From Polydactylus sextarius (Eukaryota; Chordata; Actinopteri; Polynemidae): a DNA stretch of 64,000 nt. Positions 12,701-24,410 of the stretch are shown piece after piece. The notes under the pieces were generated by a model. That model was not told the DNA's origin. It ran no database searches and saw nothing but the letters and a program-made list of their open reading frames with translations. The stretch lies in contig CM028908.1 of NCBI GenBank assembly GCA_016801845.1, positions 22,681,047-22,745,046 of the forward strand, written 5' to 3'. Position numbers and translations under genes: made by a program. Every line of letters begins with the position of its first letter. Position 1 is the first letter of the stretch.

Positions 12701-15700
12701 ATTCTTCCATACAATAATTACTGAGCTTTTACGTGTTAAAACCAAAACTTGTGTTTCCTTTGTCTGGTAGTAATTTTCCAAAAATAATAATTCTTTGTTG
12801 CAATAGTAGACTCACTCTCACTCTAATCTGACGCATTAGAAACTTATCTGTGACACATCTGTAGCTGCTGTATCTTCAGCTCTCGCTGACTTACTGATGT
12901 TAAATAGCAACAGTGAATATCACCACAGACCCCAGATTTAAAAACTCTTGAGACGTTCACCAGGTGTGAACTCGTTCGTTTGGCCAAGGCTAGAAAGTAA
13001 CGGATGCTCTGGCTTTAATGTCATTAAGTTTAAACAGGCAAGTCATAACGTGTTACACCAGAAATTAAGGAAGGGCAACATGACAATATATTGTTGAGGC
13101 AACTGTTTATGTTTCATAATAACTGTCTCATTAATGTCCTAGATATTTTATTACTTCCACCACAGCTCACTGAAGGACCCGTTTTAACTGACATGCCATG
13201 TTAACAATTTGCAACTGTCTCAGGTTCAACTAGCCCTTGAGGGATATTTAATATGTTCTAGGGTGGGTGGTGGGTGGGGGAGCCCCCTGGTGGCCTCGTG
13301 CATATTGTGTCATTGCTCTGTTCACTGGAATAGTCAAATTTAGATCAATTTTTTAAAAGAGGCTGAAAGTGATGGAATGTCAAACGTTATGTAAAAAATG
13401 GTGATGAATAAAGCAGTGAAGAAGAGTAGAAATACAATGAGATTCAGAGAACCAGTTCACATGTTCAATAGTCGATATTTCAGCCCATGTTTGCAAGTCT
13501 GAACTTCCATCACTGATTATTTTTTCATTCTCTACAGCTGTGGATTATTCCATCCAGCTGCTGCAGAACCCGCACCCCACGCCTGTCAAGAGAAACAGCA
13601 GTTCCTTCAGACAGGTACAGTATCTCTACAGTGTCATGGATCAGCAAACTTATTTCCCAAGTTCTGAGTCACAAATATTTGCACACACCTGCATTGCTGA
13701 GTTTGGATCTTAAAAATGCAAACACTGCTGAGGGATAGTGAATAGTGTCAGCATGTTTGCTAAGTGTATAGTGTGTGGTCGTGTCTATTGTGTATGTATG
13801 TGGCTGAAGTGGTGTTTAAAGACGGTAAAGCTCCCCAGATTAAACATACAATGTACTTTCTTGGTTATTTGGAGGCTGAAAAGCTTCTAGAATACACCAC
13901 ACCCTCTGTTCAAAGGTTTAATGTGTGTGGTATAGGTGTGTGTTAGTGTGTTCTTCCAATTGTGTGCTTGCACTGTGAGACGCATTTGCACGACTTGTTT
14001 TCAAGCAGAGCCCGAGAACGCGGCTTAAATAAACAAAAAGGGATAGAGGATGAGGTGAACGCCAAGACAAAAGAGCAGAAATGCTACAAAGGTGTGACAG
14101 ATGCGCTCTGACATGCCAAATCTGCCATGCATAACCGGAATACATGCACGCCCTCGCCCTTTGCAGTTAGGTCTGAATGTATGAGTGCATAAGTCGCCCC
14201 ACCCTCTGCTCATCTACTCTTCACTATGTGTGTGCATGTATGTGTGTGTGTGTGTTCAGGAAGCCACTCAACCCTTGAACCTGACCTCCAAACCAAAGGG
14301 GCTGGAGCTGGGGAAAACGCCCAGTCCGCAGAGTTTGGAGATCGGATCGCTGGGGCTCCAGGGGCCCTACAGACCCAGGGACCTGCAGAGAGATGTGTCC
14401 CACAGCCCACAGAGATCTGCCCTCAGTGAGTGGAAATTCATCATCACCAAAATAACTGTTAACATCCCCACATCCTCTGTGATTTATTTTGAAATGTCAC
14501 CTTTTCTTTGAGATAGAAATGGAATTAATAACCGCTACTGACGCGCTACGGAGCAATGCATTGTCGGTCTTTGTTTTGTTTTTGCACGCACACAGGTGCT
14601 ACAACAAACATTGTAGTAAACATGGGTGTATACAACACAAACAAAAAAAAAAAAAAAAAATGAGGAAGGAAATACATTCAGTTGATAAGGTCTGTTAATT
14701 TTGTACTGTCACAGCCACAGTGTCTTTCATTTTACCACTAATAATTTAATTAAATTAAATTCTGCACATGAAATACACACACACACACACACACACACAC
14801 AAAGCGATGCTGTTGGATTTTTCACAAGTTAATGTTAATGCTCAAACAATCATCACTGGCATCATTTCATCATCTGCTCTTACTGCGGCACATATCATTT
14901 ATCTTCAACATCATTATCATCATCATCTTGTTCCTCATTTTTGTTCTTCTCCACCTTCCTGTTTGCTTTGCATCATCAGGTTTCCTTGGAGACGGCGATG
15001 TGGTGAGCCAGGCCATCCACGATGCACAGCAGCTGCTGAGGAGCCACGGTGGCAGTGGCGGCGGTGGGAGCAGTGGTGGTGGTGGTGGGCGGGAGAGAGA
15101 AAGAGACAGGGACAGAGACAGAGACAGAGACAGCAGTGGGAAGATGGTGAGTCAAAAGAAAAGAACACACTGACAAAGTTTCCTGTCAGAGCTCCGATCA
15201 TATCCATTATTGTAGAAATATCAGATAAAGACACCAGAGTGAGTTTTGGTTGTGATAGAAGTCGTGTAACATTTCTGTAACATTTGGCAGAAGTCTGACT
15301 CCAGAAATACATGATAAAACACGCACAAAGTAAAAGCACAATGTAATTGCTGTATTTTTTTTTTTTTTTATCTCTTCTCACACTTTTACCTGAGGCGTTG
15401 TCACATCTTTTTATTTTCTTCATGGCTTTAACCGCAACTCCTCTCTCCCAGGATTAGCTGATACGGTACAAACCTGCAGACTGACGCAATGATATAACAT
15501 GTTTGACATTGAATTTGTGTGGGCTCCACAAACAAGCTCTTCAGCTCGCGTCGTTATGTTTTTTATTTGTCCGTCTCACGTGAGTCTGATTGGTTTTCCT
15601 GTGTGTTACACTCCTCACTACAGTAATTGTGTTGGGATGTGAGCACTTCCAAAACACGGTGACCTGCAGCCCAACACTGTGCCAGAACACATCCTGTGCA

Positions 15701-18700
15701 GACACACATGGAGCTACTCTGCTAATGTGCTGCTCACGCCAGACCCAGTCATCCTGTTTACTTAAACCTGCAATAACTCTGGTTTTAGCCATCTGAGGGC
15801 AGTACAAACAAGTTGTGTGCACAATATTGACATCTCACCTGTATTGTTACATAACCTTGCTAGCATTAACAACTGTTAACTGACTAACTGAACAGAAACA
15901 CTGTGATTTCAGTATCAGGCTTCACACCTACATTAAAGGTGCACCATGCAAGTTAATGTAGCAGCTTCGTAATCACTGTGATGCTTAAATGACTCCTTAC
16001 AGGGTGAATAAAAGGTCTCTTGGCTGACCCCACCATCTTTTGGCAAAACCAACACTTGCAAGATCAGAGTTAACAACTTGACAAACATTGTGCAACAATT
16101 TGTAACAGGTTTCTGGGGTAGTTTTTTCCCATTTGGTAGGTGTGTTCAAGGAGTTAATCAATCAGCGCCAACGTGTATATAAACCACACGATATAAAAAG
16201 CTGTCCTAAGTAGTTGTAAGGCTGCCGTCATGTAACAGGGCAGTCCAGTGCACTTCTGTTTCTGTTAAATTAAATGTTTTGCTGCGTATCGTGCATCTTG
16301 AACTAAGCCTTACCACAAGACTGTAGGAGGAGCTTTGTAAGAGAAAAAGCGACCAGAATTGCGTAGTGGAACTTTAACTCTTGTTAAAGTCACTGTAACG
16401 TTAAGTCCTAAGACAGACGTGCGGTACTTTAACCTCTTGTCTTGTAAATACAACAGCTGAATCTCTTTAAGATAGCGTGCTAACCAGCCTGGTCCATCGT
16501 GACAGTGATAATAGCTTAGCATTTATTGTAGTATCCACTCTTATCTAAGGAAGTTGCACTGCTCAGAGGCTCTATGATGAAATCTTGTTCTTTGAATAAA
16601 GTGATGGACTCATCACCATCACCCTCTCACATCACGTCTTTTACGTTTCCAGTGGTTATCAAACGCTATTATCTTTCATTTGGAGTTGTGTTTTTGTCCA
16701 CCTGTTGTTCTGTTCACTCTAGTTTTTGGTCTTTACGGACTCTCGAGGGAAATATCTGGCTGTTAAAAACTGTGCAATGTTCACCGCACTTACTGAACAT
16801 CCTGAATATGTGGAAGCCGTCTCAGTCCGTCAGTCTGTGTCGGCGGCTAACATGTGGGGGTCTAATCAGGGGTCAGAGTCAGGTTTAGGGTTACAGAGAG
16901 TCATGGTCCTCCTGAGGATTTCAGCGACAGATTCTCCCAGCTGCAGTGTAACCGCACACAGAAGCATATTGTTACAGCATGGTATTTTAGGTATTGCCCC
17001 CTGGAAAACGCAGACAAGCATAAACACAGTGTAAAACAGACAAAGAGCGTATGTTGTTATAACTACATGAGAAAACGGGCACTTTACACTCACAAATCTT
17101 AACCCATCTTCTTTCTTCTCTGTAGATTAATTTGTCATTAAAGCCAATAGAAATGACATATTTCATCCAGAATCCTGGTTGTTATTATTATTTTTATTTT
17201 ATTTTTTTTTTGTTTTAGTTCTCTCTATTCCGGTCTTGGTTTTTATTCTTTGAGGTGGCTGAAGCTCTGGTCATAGCCTCATCCTGGAGCAACAGCTGTT
17301 GCAGCCTCACAATACCACAAAGGCCTCAGTGTGGCATTGACTGAGCCACCTGCCCTCTCTCCTTTGTCTACAATAACACTGTACTCTGTGGCTCTGCTCC
17401 TCTACTCCATTATCCTGCTCCATCTCCCCTCTGCTGCCGCTGCTTTTAACCCTGTTACTGTTGACTGACCTATTTTGGTATTCCACTCTACTGCACTGGA
17501 GATAAATAATGTTTTTACAGCACAGGAATGAGTGATAGATAATGTGAAGATGGGAGAGATAGTTTTGCAAATTCACAAGTTCGGTACATTCCCATCCCTG
17601 CCTTTTTCTCCTTCACCTTTCGATCCTTGCAACAATAAACACCATTCTTCCTCCTCGGTAGTGTTGTAATTTCCTTTCTTTGCATTTACAGCTCTGCATT
17701 TAACCAGCAGCTGATACGGGGGAGCGTGCAGCTTCTTTACCTTAAATAGTGCTCTGTGTAACACAGGCGTGCTTCGAACACACCCCCAGCGATGTCGGGT
17801 CATCGTTTTACTGCAGCTGCAATTCAAATCAAGTCCCTTTGTGCTCGAGTGTGAATATTTGTGTGTCGTGTCTGACTTCACCTGTCTTTGTGTTTTTTTT
17901 TGTTTTTTATGTGCAGGATTATAAAGAGTCTCCCCACGGTGAGAGAATTTCTCACTCAGAGCGGGGCGAAGACAGACACGGCCTGCCGTCCACCGAGGAC
18001 CACCTCAGCAGCGACTCGGAGGGTACGATGTAAATAAGTCACAACCGATAGTTGTATTATTACCCCCTTCTGAATATCACAGTGACATTCAGGGATCCAA
18101 AAATACAAACCAGAACCACCTCCACACTCAACTATACCAAAGACGTTATGATCTTCTTATGGTTTTTGAAGCTTTAATGTGAAACTGAAAAAAATGTTTC
18201 TGGTACAAATGTCAGGATGGTGAATGTAGGTGGGGAAAGTGAATCATAAGCGAACAATGGCTTTTCATTAGAATAACTTTAATTTCAATGAGTAAACGTT
18301 AATAGGCAGGTGAGCTAAAAGATATTAACCAATTTCAGTGGGTGGAACAGAAAAGCTTAACATGAAAGAATTGTTACCACTCCCTGCCACCAAGATACAT
18401 TTAAGGATTAATGAGTAAAATTCTCAAGTGCCAATTTGGTGTGGTTCTGTGACTGACTGTAGCCGTCTTTTCCTTGTAGGTGCCCTGCCCGTTTCAGTCC
18501 CAGGCGGTTACGCCGAGGCCCGGCCCCCTCCCTCCTCAGGCCACATCAAGAGACCCATGAATGCCTTCATGGTTTGGGCCAAGGACGAGCGGAGGAGGAT
18601 CCTGCAGGCTTTCCCTGACATGCACAACTCCTCCATCAGCAAGATCCTGGGTGAGCCCAGCACTGGGTAGGGGTGGGTTTCACTCCTGTGTCTCTATTCT

Positions 18701-21700
18701 GAGACGCTGCCTGGCACATGTGAGGGCACGAATATCCACCTGCTTCACACACATACTCGACACAATCCCTTTCACTGGACCATTTACATTCCTTTGTGTT
18801 GTGTTGAGCTTGTGTGTTAGTGCAGCCGTCTTTCACACAGACAAGCACACACAGATGTGAACAAACTCAATTTTATTATTGAAGACAAGGTAAATACTTC
18901 CCTCACAGCGTAACAAAACATTGTGCTTTCCAATACACTCCACAGAGGAGGGAGATCACACCACTTGTGTCTTAATGAATATGTGGTTTAAGATCCTCCC
19001 CTATGGTGTGCTGATGAGCCTCGTCCTGTTAGCTGTTAGCAGCATGTGACTCCTCTTTCACTTGTGTTTCTGTTACATTTTATCTGATGAAAGATTTAAC
19101 TTTCAGTTTTCCTGTTCGAAAAGTTAAAAAGAAACTTACACGTACATGTAGCCAGGAATGGTGTAACTGTCCGATTTTATCAGGGGTATTCTGTGTTGTC
19201 TTATCTAAGCAGGAAACAAGCAAGTTTAACTTTGTAACATTGTCACGTGACAAGCAGCTTAACATCTGTCCCTGGGTCTGCACCGTTTTTAAAATCTGTT
19301 ACCTTTTAGTAGTTAAACTCCTTATTTTAAACCTCAGTCTTAGATGTGTTGTTAGATGGAGCACATTAGTTAGCAGAAAGTAATGGTTGGTGGCTTTGGT
19401 TATTGTCATCAAGCCCCAAAAAACTACGAATATCTGATAAAGATAAATATCAATTGTGTTTTTTCGACCTCAAGAGACGTGTAGTTTACTTTTGGAAAAT
19501 AACAGTTTCATTACGTTGTAATAAGCACACGTTGCAAATGATGTCACATGTTGGAAAGTTTCTTCCAATATTAACATTAACATTCTAGTATGTTTTGCCT
19601 CTATTTCTTTCACGCCTTTGCTGCTGCTGAAGCTAAGTATGCAAACCAGCTAGCTCTTGGCTAGCAAGTCATTGTAGCGTAGCGTCCAGTCGGCCATGAA
19701 AATAAATTCTAACGAAAAGTGGGACGATAAAACAGAATGATTAATAGGGATGATTTAATCTTTATCGGACAGGGACTTTGTTTTTCTGTCTGAACTACAT
19801 GACCAACAGCGGAACGTGTGAGTGACTAAGTTTAAAGCAAACATGTGAATCCCAGTGAAAACTAACACTCATACTCAAGGTTAAATAAACACTCCCGCTA
19901 TGTCTCATCCTTTGTCATGTGTCTTTTGTCCTCAGGTTCCAAGTGGAAGTCCATGTCCAACCAAGAGAAACAGCCTTACTATGAAGAGCAGGCGAGGCTG
20001 AGCCGGCAACACCTCGAGCGTTACCCAGACTACAAGTACAAACCTCGGCCCAAACGGACCTGCATCGTCGAGGGGCGGCGGCTCAGGGTGGGCGAGTACA
20101 AGGCCATGATGAGGAATCGTCGACAGGAACAGAGAGCGACCTACACACACAGGTACAAACCGGAATGACTCAAACAACTCTAAGATAATGTGAGGGAAAT
20201 CACCGGTAGACAACACCGACAATTTACTCAATTAACTAGAATTTGCTGTGCACCTTCACACATTGTGCACAACGCCTGCAGTTCCCAAAGCTTTTTTTTT
20301 TTTTTTTTATTCTTGAGGAAACAAACAAAAGTGCAGTATTGATAATGCAGCGTGGCTGTTTTCAGTTTTCAGTCTGTTCTCGTCGATGAATAGCTTCCCG
20401 CGCCATTGTTCCCTCAAACTCCTCCAGCTAGTTAAGCTGGAGGTTTGACCGCTAATGGTCGTTGGTTTTGAGTGATTTTCTGTTTCAGTGTTGTTTTTTG
20501 TTGCCTCAAAATGCACTCACCAGAACTGTATTTTTCTTTTGGACTCTTCTGAGAGATAAAATGTTCAAAATATTGAACTGAGTGTTGATCAGACTTTTTG
20601 AGACTTACAGAGACATTGTTAAATAGCTACATTTGCAAGTCATGACTAGTGTGACTTTGTATGTTACTAAGGTGGGAAATCATACAAAGTGTTGAACAGT
20701 GGGAAGAGGGTATTGGTGCTAATGTTGGTAAGCTTGGCTGAGAGATAAAAATGCAATAGCACAATGTGACGTTATATCCACGACCATCAGCTCTGGATGC
20801 AACAGAAACCCAGGAACTCGGTGAGTCTAAAAGGCCTCAGGTCTGCCCCACTGTTCAATCATCAAGTGGCGGCAGTGTCTCTCTCTCTCTCTCCCTCTCT
20901 CATTCAGACTTGCTCATCCCTTTATGTACCAGTTTCCGCAAGTTGGCATTTCTACAGGCTTTGTCAAGAGGAATTACTCACGGTTAATTGTGTTATGACA
21001 CGTGAAACAAGGAGATTACTGGGGAAAGTCCAGAAGCACGACATGTAAAACAATAAGTCCCAAACTTGTTACAGTAATTTAGTTAGGTGTTTTAGTGCTA
21101 TTAAGGTAACATTTACACTCAATCATTTATCAACTGATGTCAATCAAATCTGTAAAGGTTCAGGGGTTGAGTCCATAGGGGGACATTGAGATCGAGCGCT
21201 CCTTTAATATGGAGCTGGACTTTTTTCTTGCTGAAATGCATCTTGCTGCACCTCCATGTTCCCCTGAAATTTCTATGTATACAGGTGTTAAGATATATTC
21301 ATTTTTTTCTACTGATGATTCAACTAGGAGTTTCATGTTGATCCAAACTGTGGAGGGTTTCCACCTAACACTGATTATGGTAAAAATGTAAAGACGTCCA
21401 AACTAGATGCACCACTGAGATGCTTTGAGCTCATAGTTTTATTCTCTGTGTCTTTTCAGTCAAACGGAGCCTCAGCAGATCCACTACTCCCACGGCGATG
21501 GTCAGTATCCGGGAGGCGCCGGTTCGGTCTCAGTGCCAACAATGCCCTTTCACCCGGCGTTACTGGAGCATTACCTGCCGCAGGTCCCACAGGCCCCGCG
21601 TCGTTCAGAGGGCCACACCGCGCTGCAATCCATGCCCAGAGAGAGAGACAGGGAACGAGAGAGGGAGCGACCGCCATACAGCGAAGGGGAGGAGAGCGAC

Positions 21701-21745
21701 GGCGGAGAGAGGAGCGAAGGGGAACTGGTCCTCCTGACAGACTGA
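6576..21745 (+). CDS. sox13: SOX13, SoxD-group HMG-box transcription factor (13 coding exons)
   Basis: The gene encodes a nuclear DNA-binding regulator of the SoxD group. SoxD proteins have no transactivation domain of their own and act by dimerising and recruiting partners. Coding exons: 6575-6791, 6907-7009, 8375-8461, 9397-9569, 10375-10443, 10568-10681, 13538-13614, 14260-14425, 14980-15146, 17917-18022, 18480-18650, 19936-20152 and 21460-21745. All borders are GT/AG and all phases join correctly. The single exception is an internal one-base loss in exon 6, without which the protein would be 650 residues; human SOX13 is about 622. In restored numbering the leucine-zipper/glutamine-rich coiled coil is at about 136-216, a CtBP-type PLNLTSK motif is near 285 and the HMG box is at about 448-524. 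The acidic C-terminus ends SEGELVLLTD. The zipper exons run directly into VNMPYVMI, and that, the C-terminus and the etnk2 neighbour point to SOX13 rather than SOX5 or SOX6. The start at 6576 gives an N-terminus that parallels the mammalian one. Confidence 0.96.
7010..8374 (+). other. sox13: sox13 intron 2 with tetranucleotide repeat
   Basis: This intron has no coding content. It contains a long (ATGG)n array listed separately. A moderately GC-rich stretch at about 7890-8240 might be a conserved non-coding element, but I have no comparative evidence for that. Confidence 0.6.
7293..7383. repeat. (ATGG)n tetranucleotide microsatellite
   Basis: About 20 near-perfect ATGG units follow a single ATAG variant. 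Confidence 0.97.
8375..8461 (+). CDS. sox13: sox13 coding exon 3
   Basis: The split codon G/TA gives valine and is followed by MPTIEKLLHADWKEKLL. This corresponds to the VVPAIEKLLSSDWKE region just before the zipper in mammalian SOX13. The exon enters and leaves in phase 1, and both junctions agree with the neighbouring exons. Confidence 0.93.
8462..10374 (+). other. sox13: sox13 introns 3 and 4 (around exon 9397-9569)
   Basis: 8462-9396 and 9570-10374 are AT-rich and contain short A and T runs. I see no other features in them. Confidence 0.6.
9397..10443 (+). CDS. sox13: sox13 exons 4 and 5, leucine zipper and Q-rich coiled coil
   Basis: Exon 9397-9569 encodes a heptad-rich segment including ESLAEKELQLL, INQLSGLREQLL and EKQQQQMELARQQQEQ. 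Exon 10375-10443 continues with IAKQQQQLIQQQHKINLLQQ. SoxD proteins homo- and heterodimerise through this coiled coil. Both exons are in frame and joined in phase 0. The repeated CAG codons are conserved glutamine-rich protein sequence in this family and do not reflect a recent CAG expansion. Confidence 0.96.
10568..10681 (+). CDS. sox13: sox13 exon 6 with an apparent one-base deletion
   Basis: The exon starts in frame with QVNMPYVMI and would then reach a TGA at 10646-10648. Shifting frame by one base after about 10593 gives AFHPNTQPLPVNSDPQ and then LPLQPIPCKP, which matches the SOX13 family. The shifted frame also leaves the phase-1 end that the next exon needs. A C is therefore missing from the CCGG at about 10594-10597. 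The acceptor is a CAGCAG tandem, so 10568 or 10571 could be the first base. Skipping the exon does not restore the frame. Confidence 0.9.
10682..13537 (+). other. sox13: sox13 intron 6
   Basis: This long AT-rich intron has no supported coding sequence. It contains poly-A and poly-T runs, for example near 12530-12550. At 13281-13295 there is an AGCCCCCTGGTGGCC string resembling the CTCF core on the - strand, next to a G-rich tract at 13261-13280. Confidence 0.6.
13538..13614 (+). CDS. sox13: sox13 exon 7
   Basis: The split codon G/CT gives alanine and is followed by VDYSIQLLQNPHPTPVKR. This corresponds to the VEYPLQLLHSP region of mammalian SOX13. The acceptor is TCTACAG and the donor is GTACAG. 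The phase agrees only if exon 6 carries the missing base. Confidence 0.93.
14260..14425 (+). CDS. sox13: sox13 exon 8, CtBP-type motif
   Basis: This exon encodes EATQPLNLTSKPKG near its start. PLNL(S/T) is the SoxD version of the CtBP-binding PxDLS motif; CtBP2 binding by this motif is reported for SOX6. The rest is serine- and proline-rich linker. A TG microsatellite abuts the acceptor at 14242-14254. Confidence 0.92.
14426..14979 (+). other. sox13: sox13 intron 8 with (AC)n microsatellite
   Basis: The (AC)n microsatellite spans 14775-14801 and an A run spans 14642-14660. Nothing else is evident. Confidence 0.7.
14980..15146 (+). CDS. sox13: sox13 exon 9, with Gly/Ser and Arg-Asp repeats
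   Basis: The exon opens with FLGDGDVVSQAIHDAQQLL, matching FLGEGDAVTKAIQDARQLL of mammalian SOX13. It then runs into a low-complexity tail: a Gly/Ser stretch, followed by RERERDRDRDRD encoded by a near-perfect GACAGA repeat at 15105-15132. The tail lies just before the donor GTGAGT. I do not recall it in mammalian SOX13, so it may be a lineage-specific expansion. Confidence 0.92.
15147..17916 (+). other. sox13: sox13 intron 9
   Basis: No supported coding content. There is a T run at 15355-15370 and a T-rich stretch at 17180-17215. Confidence 0.6.
17917..18022 (+). CDS. sox13: sox13 exon 10, charged linker
   Basis: It encodes a hydrophilic, serine- and acid-rich linker beginning DYKESPHGERISHSERGED and ending SSDSE before a phase-1 donor. 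It is positioned between the LGDGD exon and the HMG box, as in the family. The sequence itself is poorly conserved. Confidence 0.88.
18480..20152 (+). CDS. sox13: sox13 exons 11 and 12, HMG box
   Basis: Exon 18480-18650 carries the first part of the HMG box, HIKRPMNAFMVWAKDERRRI, and runs to SISKIL. Exon 19936-20152 continues with GSKWKSMSNQEKQPYYEEQA and finishes the box with YPDYKYKPRPKR. A basic SoxD-specific extension, CIVEGRRLRVGEYKAMM, follows. The box is split by an intron inside the KILG codons, a position I recall from other SoxD genes. The RPMNAFMVW signature and the basic C-terminal nuclear localisation cluster are intact. The box bends DNA at AACAAT-type sites. Confidence 0.98.
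18651..19935 (+). other. sox13: sox13 intron 11 (within the HMG box)
   Basis: No coding sequence or named repeat is evident. Confidence 0.6.
20153..21459 (+). other. sox13: sox13 intron 12
   Basis: No coding sequence is evident. There is a T run at 20291-20308 and a CT-rich stretch at 20878-20899. Confidence 0.6.
21460..21745 (+). CDS. sox13: sox13 last coding exon, acidic C-terminus
   Basis: The exon encodes PFHPALLEHYLP, which parallels PLAQPLVEHYVP in mammalian SOX13. A charged RERDRERERERP stretch follows, and then the family-typical acidic tail ending SEGELVLLTD before TGA at 21743-21745. The arginine/glutamate run is encoded by an imperfect GAGAGA repeat at 21638-21668. Confidence 0.96.
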
Positions 21746-24410
21746 AGGTGGGGTGGGAGGGTAGAGTTGGAGGGAGGGTTTGAAATAAAAACAAAAAAAA
21801 CAAACAAACAAAAAAAGAAAAACAAAGGAAATTGGAGGTGAGGGTTGGGAGTGGATGCGCTCTTGTTTGACTGACAGTCAGAGAAGAAGAGAGGAGGATG
21901 AACTGGGGAGGGACTGAGTCGCCGCTAAACGAGAAAATGTCACAAGTATTCCCTTGTATATTAGCACAGTCAGAGCGAAACCATCCCCTCCAACACACAC
22001 ATACATATATAAAGGCAAACTCTTATCTTGCTCATTTCCCTTCGCAGAGGCATCATGTCATCAGCCGCTTTGTGTTACAATTCACAAGCTGTTTTAAATG
22101 CACAAGTTTTATGGTTTAATCCCTCATGCTGGTAACTTTCCTCCCATGTTGACTCTCAGTAAATGGAATGGAACCACATGGATTAGGTTCACTGGAGGAA
22201 AGTTGGAAAGTTTCCCTGTTTTCACCTGCTGGATGGAGGGATCTCAGCTGTACCTTCTGTGTGTCAGTATTGCCCCCTGCTGGTAAAGGCTGGTTATTAA
22301 GAACCTGCCTGATAATTTTCATATCAAAAGTATTTCATGGCAACTAAAACTAAAACTCACTGTCTGGGTTTAAATGGGTGTAAGTAGCCTATATGAGCAC
22401 ATCACACAACTGCTGAAAAAAAAAGGTCATTGTCAGGTCAGACCTGATGTAGCTGTACAATCCTGTCTCTGCAAACATTAAGTTAAAATTAACGACAACA
22501 TGTTTTTGAAATCCAGTACTAATGATATTATTTCCATTTATTAAACGGCCTGTTTTGACCCAGACAGTAAACGGGCTCACAGTCAACCAACAATCGAACC
22601 CTCCTGTTCGTCGCTCCCCTCCCCCACATCACACTGACCCGTCGAGCTGTGCCGTGTTACGTCGTATTCGTGTGTCTCAGTTCTCTCTTCGTAGCACGGT
22701 GGGTTGACCTCAGCCTTACCTGTTTTGTTTTTTATACCTCTGTGTTTGCTTCTTTGAGTGTTGACTTGATTGTCATGTTGAGCACCTCTTTATCTGTGTA
22801 TTCAAATGTCTGCTGTTTTTTTTTTTTTTTTTTAATGATGTAGCGTCCCACACTGCTGCAGAAAATATCCATATGAAAATAACTTTTTTTAATGTCTTGA
22901 AAATGTATTTTCAAGATTTGTTTTTTGTTTGTTTGTTTGTTTTTTGTAAGGAATCGTCATCGTCTTGGTACGAGCGCATTGGGCCTTATTCCAACACGGT
23001 GACATTCTGTTTTCTCCAACTTCCTGAAGCTGCACCGGTGTTGGTTTCGGACTTGAAGACTGAAAGTGAAACTAAGTGGCAATTTTTTTTTTTTTTTTTA
23101 GGCAGTGGCAGATCACTCAGTATGCTAAACAGTTGTCTTCTCATTTCATCTAATACCGTTCGATGAGCGTCTGACAGATCAGTTAAAACATGGGTTAGTA
23201 TCTGCGGTTCACTGTCGTCGTTGACACAACGAGAACACAGACACCGGAAATATCCACAAGGCCTCAGATCATCATCAGATGAATTACAGTACATTATGAT
23301 CTATGTAAGCACTTATGTAAGCATATTCATATTCAAAGTGGAAAAATTCAGGGTGAAAACCACAGTTGAATCTGTTTTAAAGCTACTAAAATAACATTTG
23401 TGAACTGTTAGCTTTAAGAAAACTGTGTAAACTCACCTTAAGCTCAGTGCTGAGTCACCAAATCCTACCAGCGTTGAAAGAAAACTGGAACATTTAACAT
23501 GAAGTTATTCTGTTTTCTGCTGGCACCTGAAGTTGTACAATACTATTTCTGACAGTGTTTGGTTACAGATGAACTGGTAAAACTTCATTCATAAGTTTGT
23601 CAGCGTATCATTAATTAACAGTTACAATTAGCTTAAATTTGGCTAACGTTAGCTAAAATTAGCTTCTGGTCAGACCAGACCAAGTACTCTGCAACTTTTA
23701 CCATCAACGTCTCTTCTGTAAAGATGAGTTCAGACCGAACATGATGTGTATTTTTCATGCAGAATTAAAGAAAAGAAATTTTGCATTATGAGCTAAACAT
23801 ACCATTAGTTCCAATCCATGCTGATGTTTGGCACACATCATGTCAAATGTCTGTAAGATCTTAGTTTAAACTAAATAATTTACTTAAGTTTGAAAGTCAA
23901 ACGCAGAGTAATGGCAGAACTAGCATCCAGCTATTAGCCTGTGGCGATCACCTGTGGGGACATGGGTAGTTTTGGTGTCTTCATTCTCACCACTTTAATG
24001 AGAGTGTTGACCGACTGGACAATATAGTTAAAACTTCACGAGATTTAAATAAAACTGGGGTCAATCCACCTGTAGCTAACTGCAAGGTCGACAAATCATA
24101 ATGGCGTGAAAAGGCTAATTTCGGACGTTGGGGTCGTGGCTGTGTAAAGACGTTGGCTTTTGTGTACAGAGATGGATATCAGAGGAAAATGTTTATCTTA
24201 TTTTGGCGGAGATGCACTGAGGAGTCTCCTGTCCTTACCCCTGCTGATGTAAATATAGAAAAGAGACTATTTTGTTAATAAGAGCTTGTGTAATTTAAAG
24301 GTGTACATTTCTCTATGTTTTCAGAGTTCTGTGTGTGCGTATGTACGTTGTTTTGTTTCGGTTTTGTTTTTTCTTGAAAGACAATAAATTGGTTGTGTTA
24401 ATTGTGTTTG
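21746..24410 (+). other. sox13: sox13 3' untranslated region
   Basis: Non-coding sequence runs from the stop codon to the AATAAA at 24383-24388. It contains an early AATAAA at 21784-21789 that is probably too close to the stop codon to be the main site. It also has T runs at 22808-22833 and 23082-23099, and a TGCCCCCTGCTGG CTCF-like string at 22271-22283. The right edge is inferred from the poly(A) signal. Confidence 0.6.
24383..24388 (+). terminator. sox13: Probable sox13 poly(A) signal
   Basis: A canonical AATAAA is followed within 30 bases by a GT-rich element (TTGGTTGTGTTAATTGTGTT). This is the arrangement expected for 3' end cleavage. Confidence 0.65.

Noticed and set aside
18255..18300. 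Short match to the miR-135 seed region (ATGGCTTTTCATT)
   Set aside because: The match stops after 13 bases and the flanks do not fold into a plausible precursor hairpin.
6576..21745. Assignment of the SOX gene to SOX5 or SOX6
   Set aside because: The VNMPYVMI segment directly after the zipper, the EGELVLLTD C-terminus and the convergent ethanolamine kinase 2 neighbour fit SOX13.
21456..21998. 180-codon - strand open frame opposite the last sox13 exon
   Set aside because: It is an antisense shadow of the coding exon and its purine-rich 3' flank.
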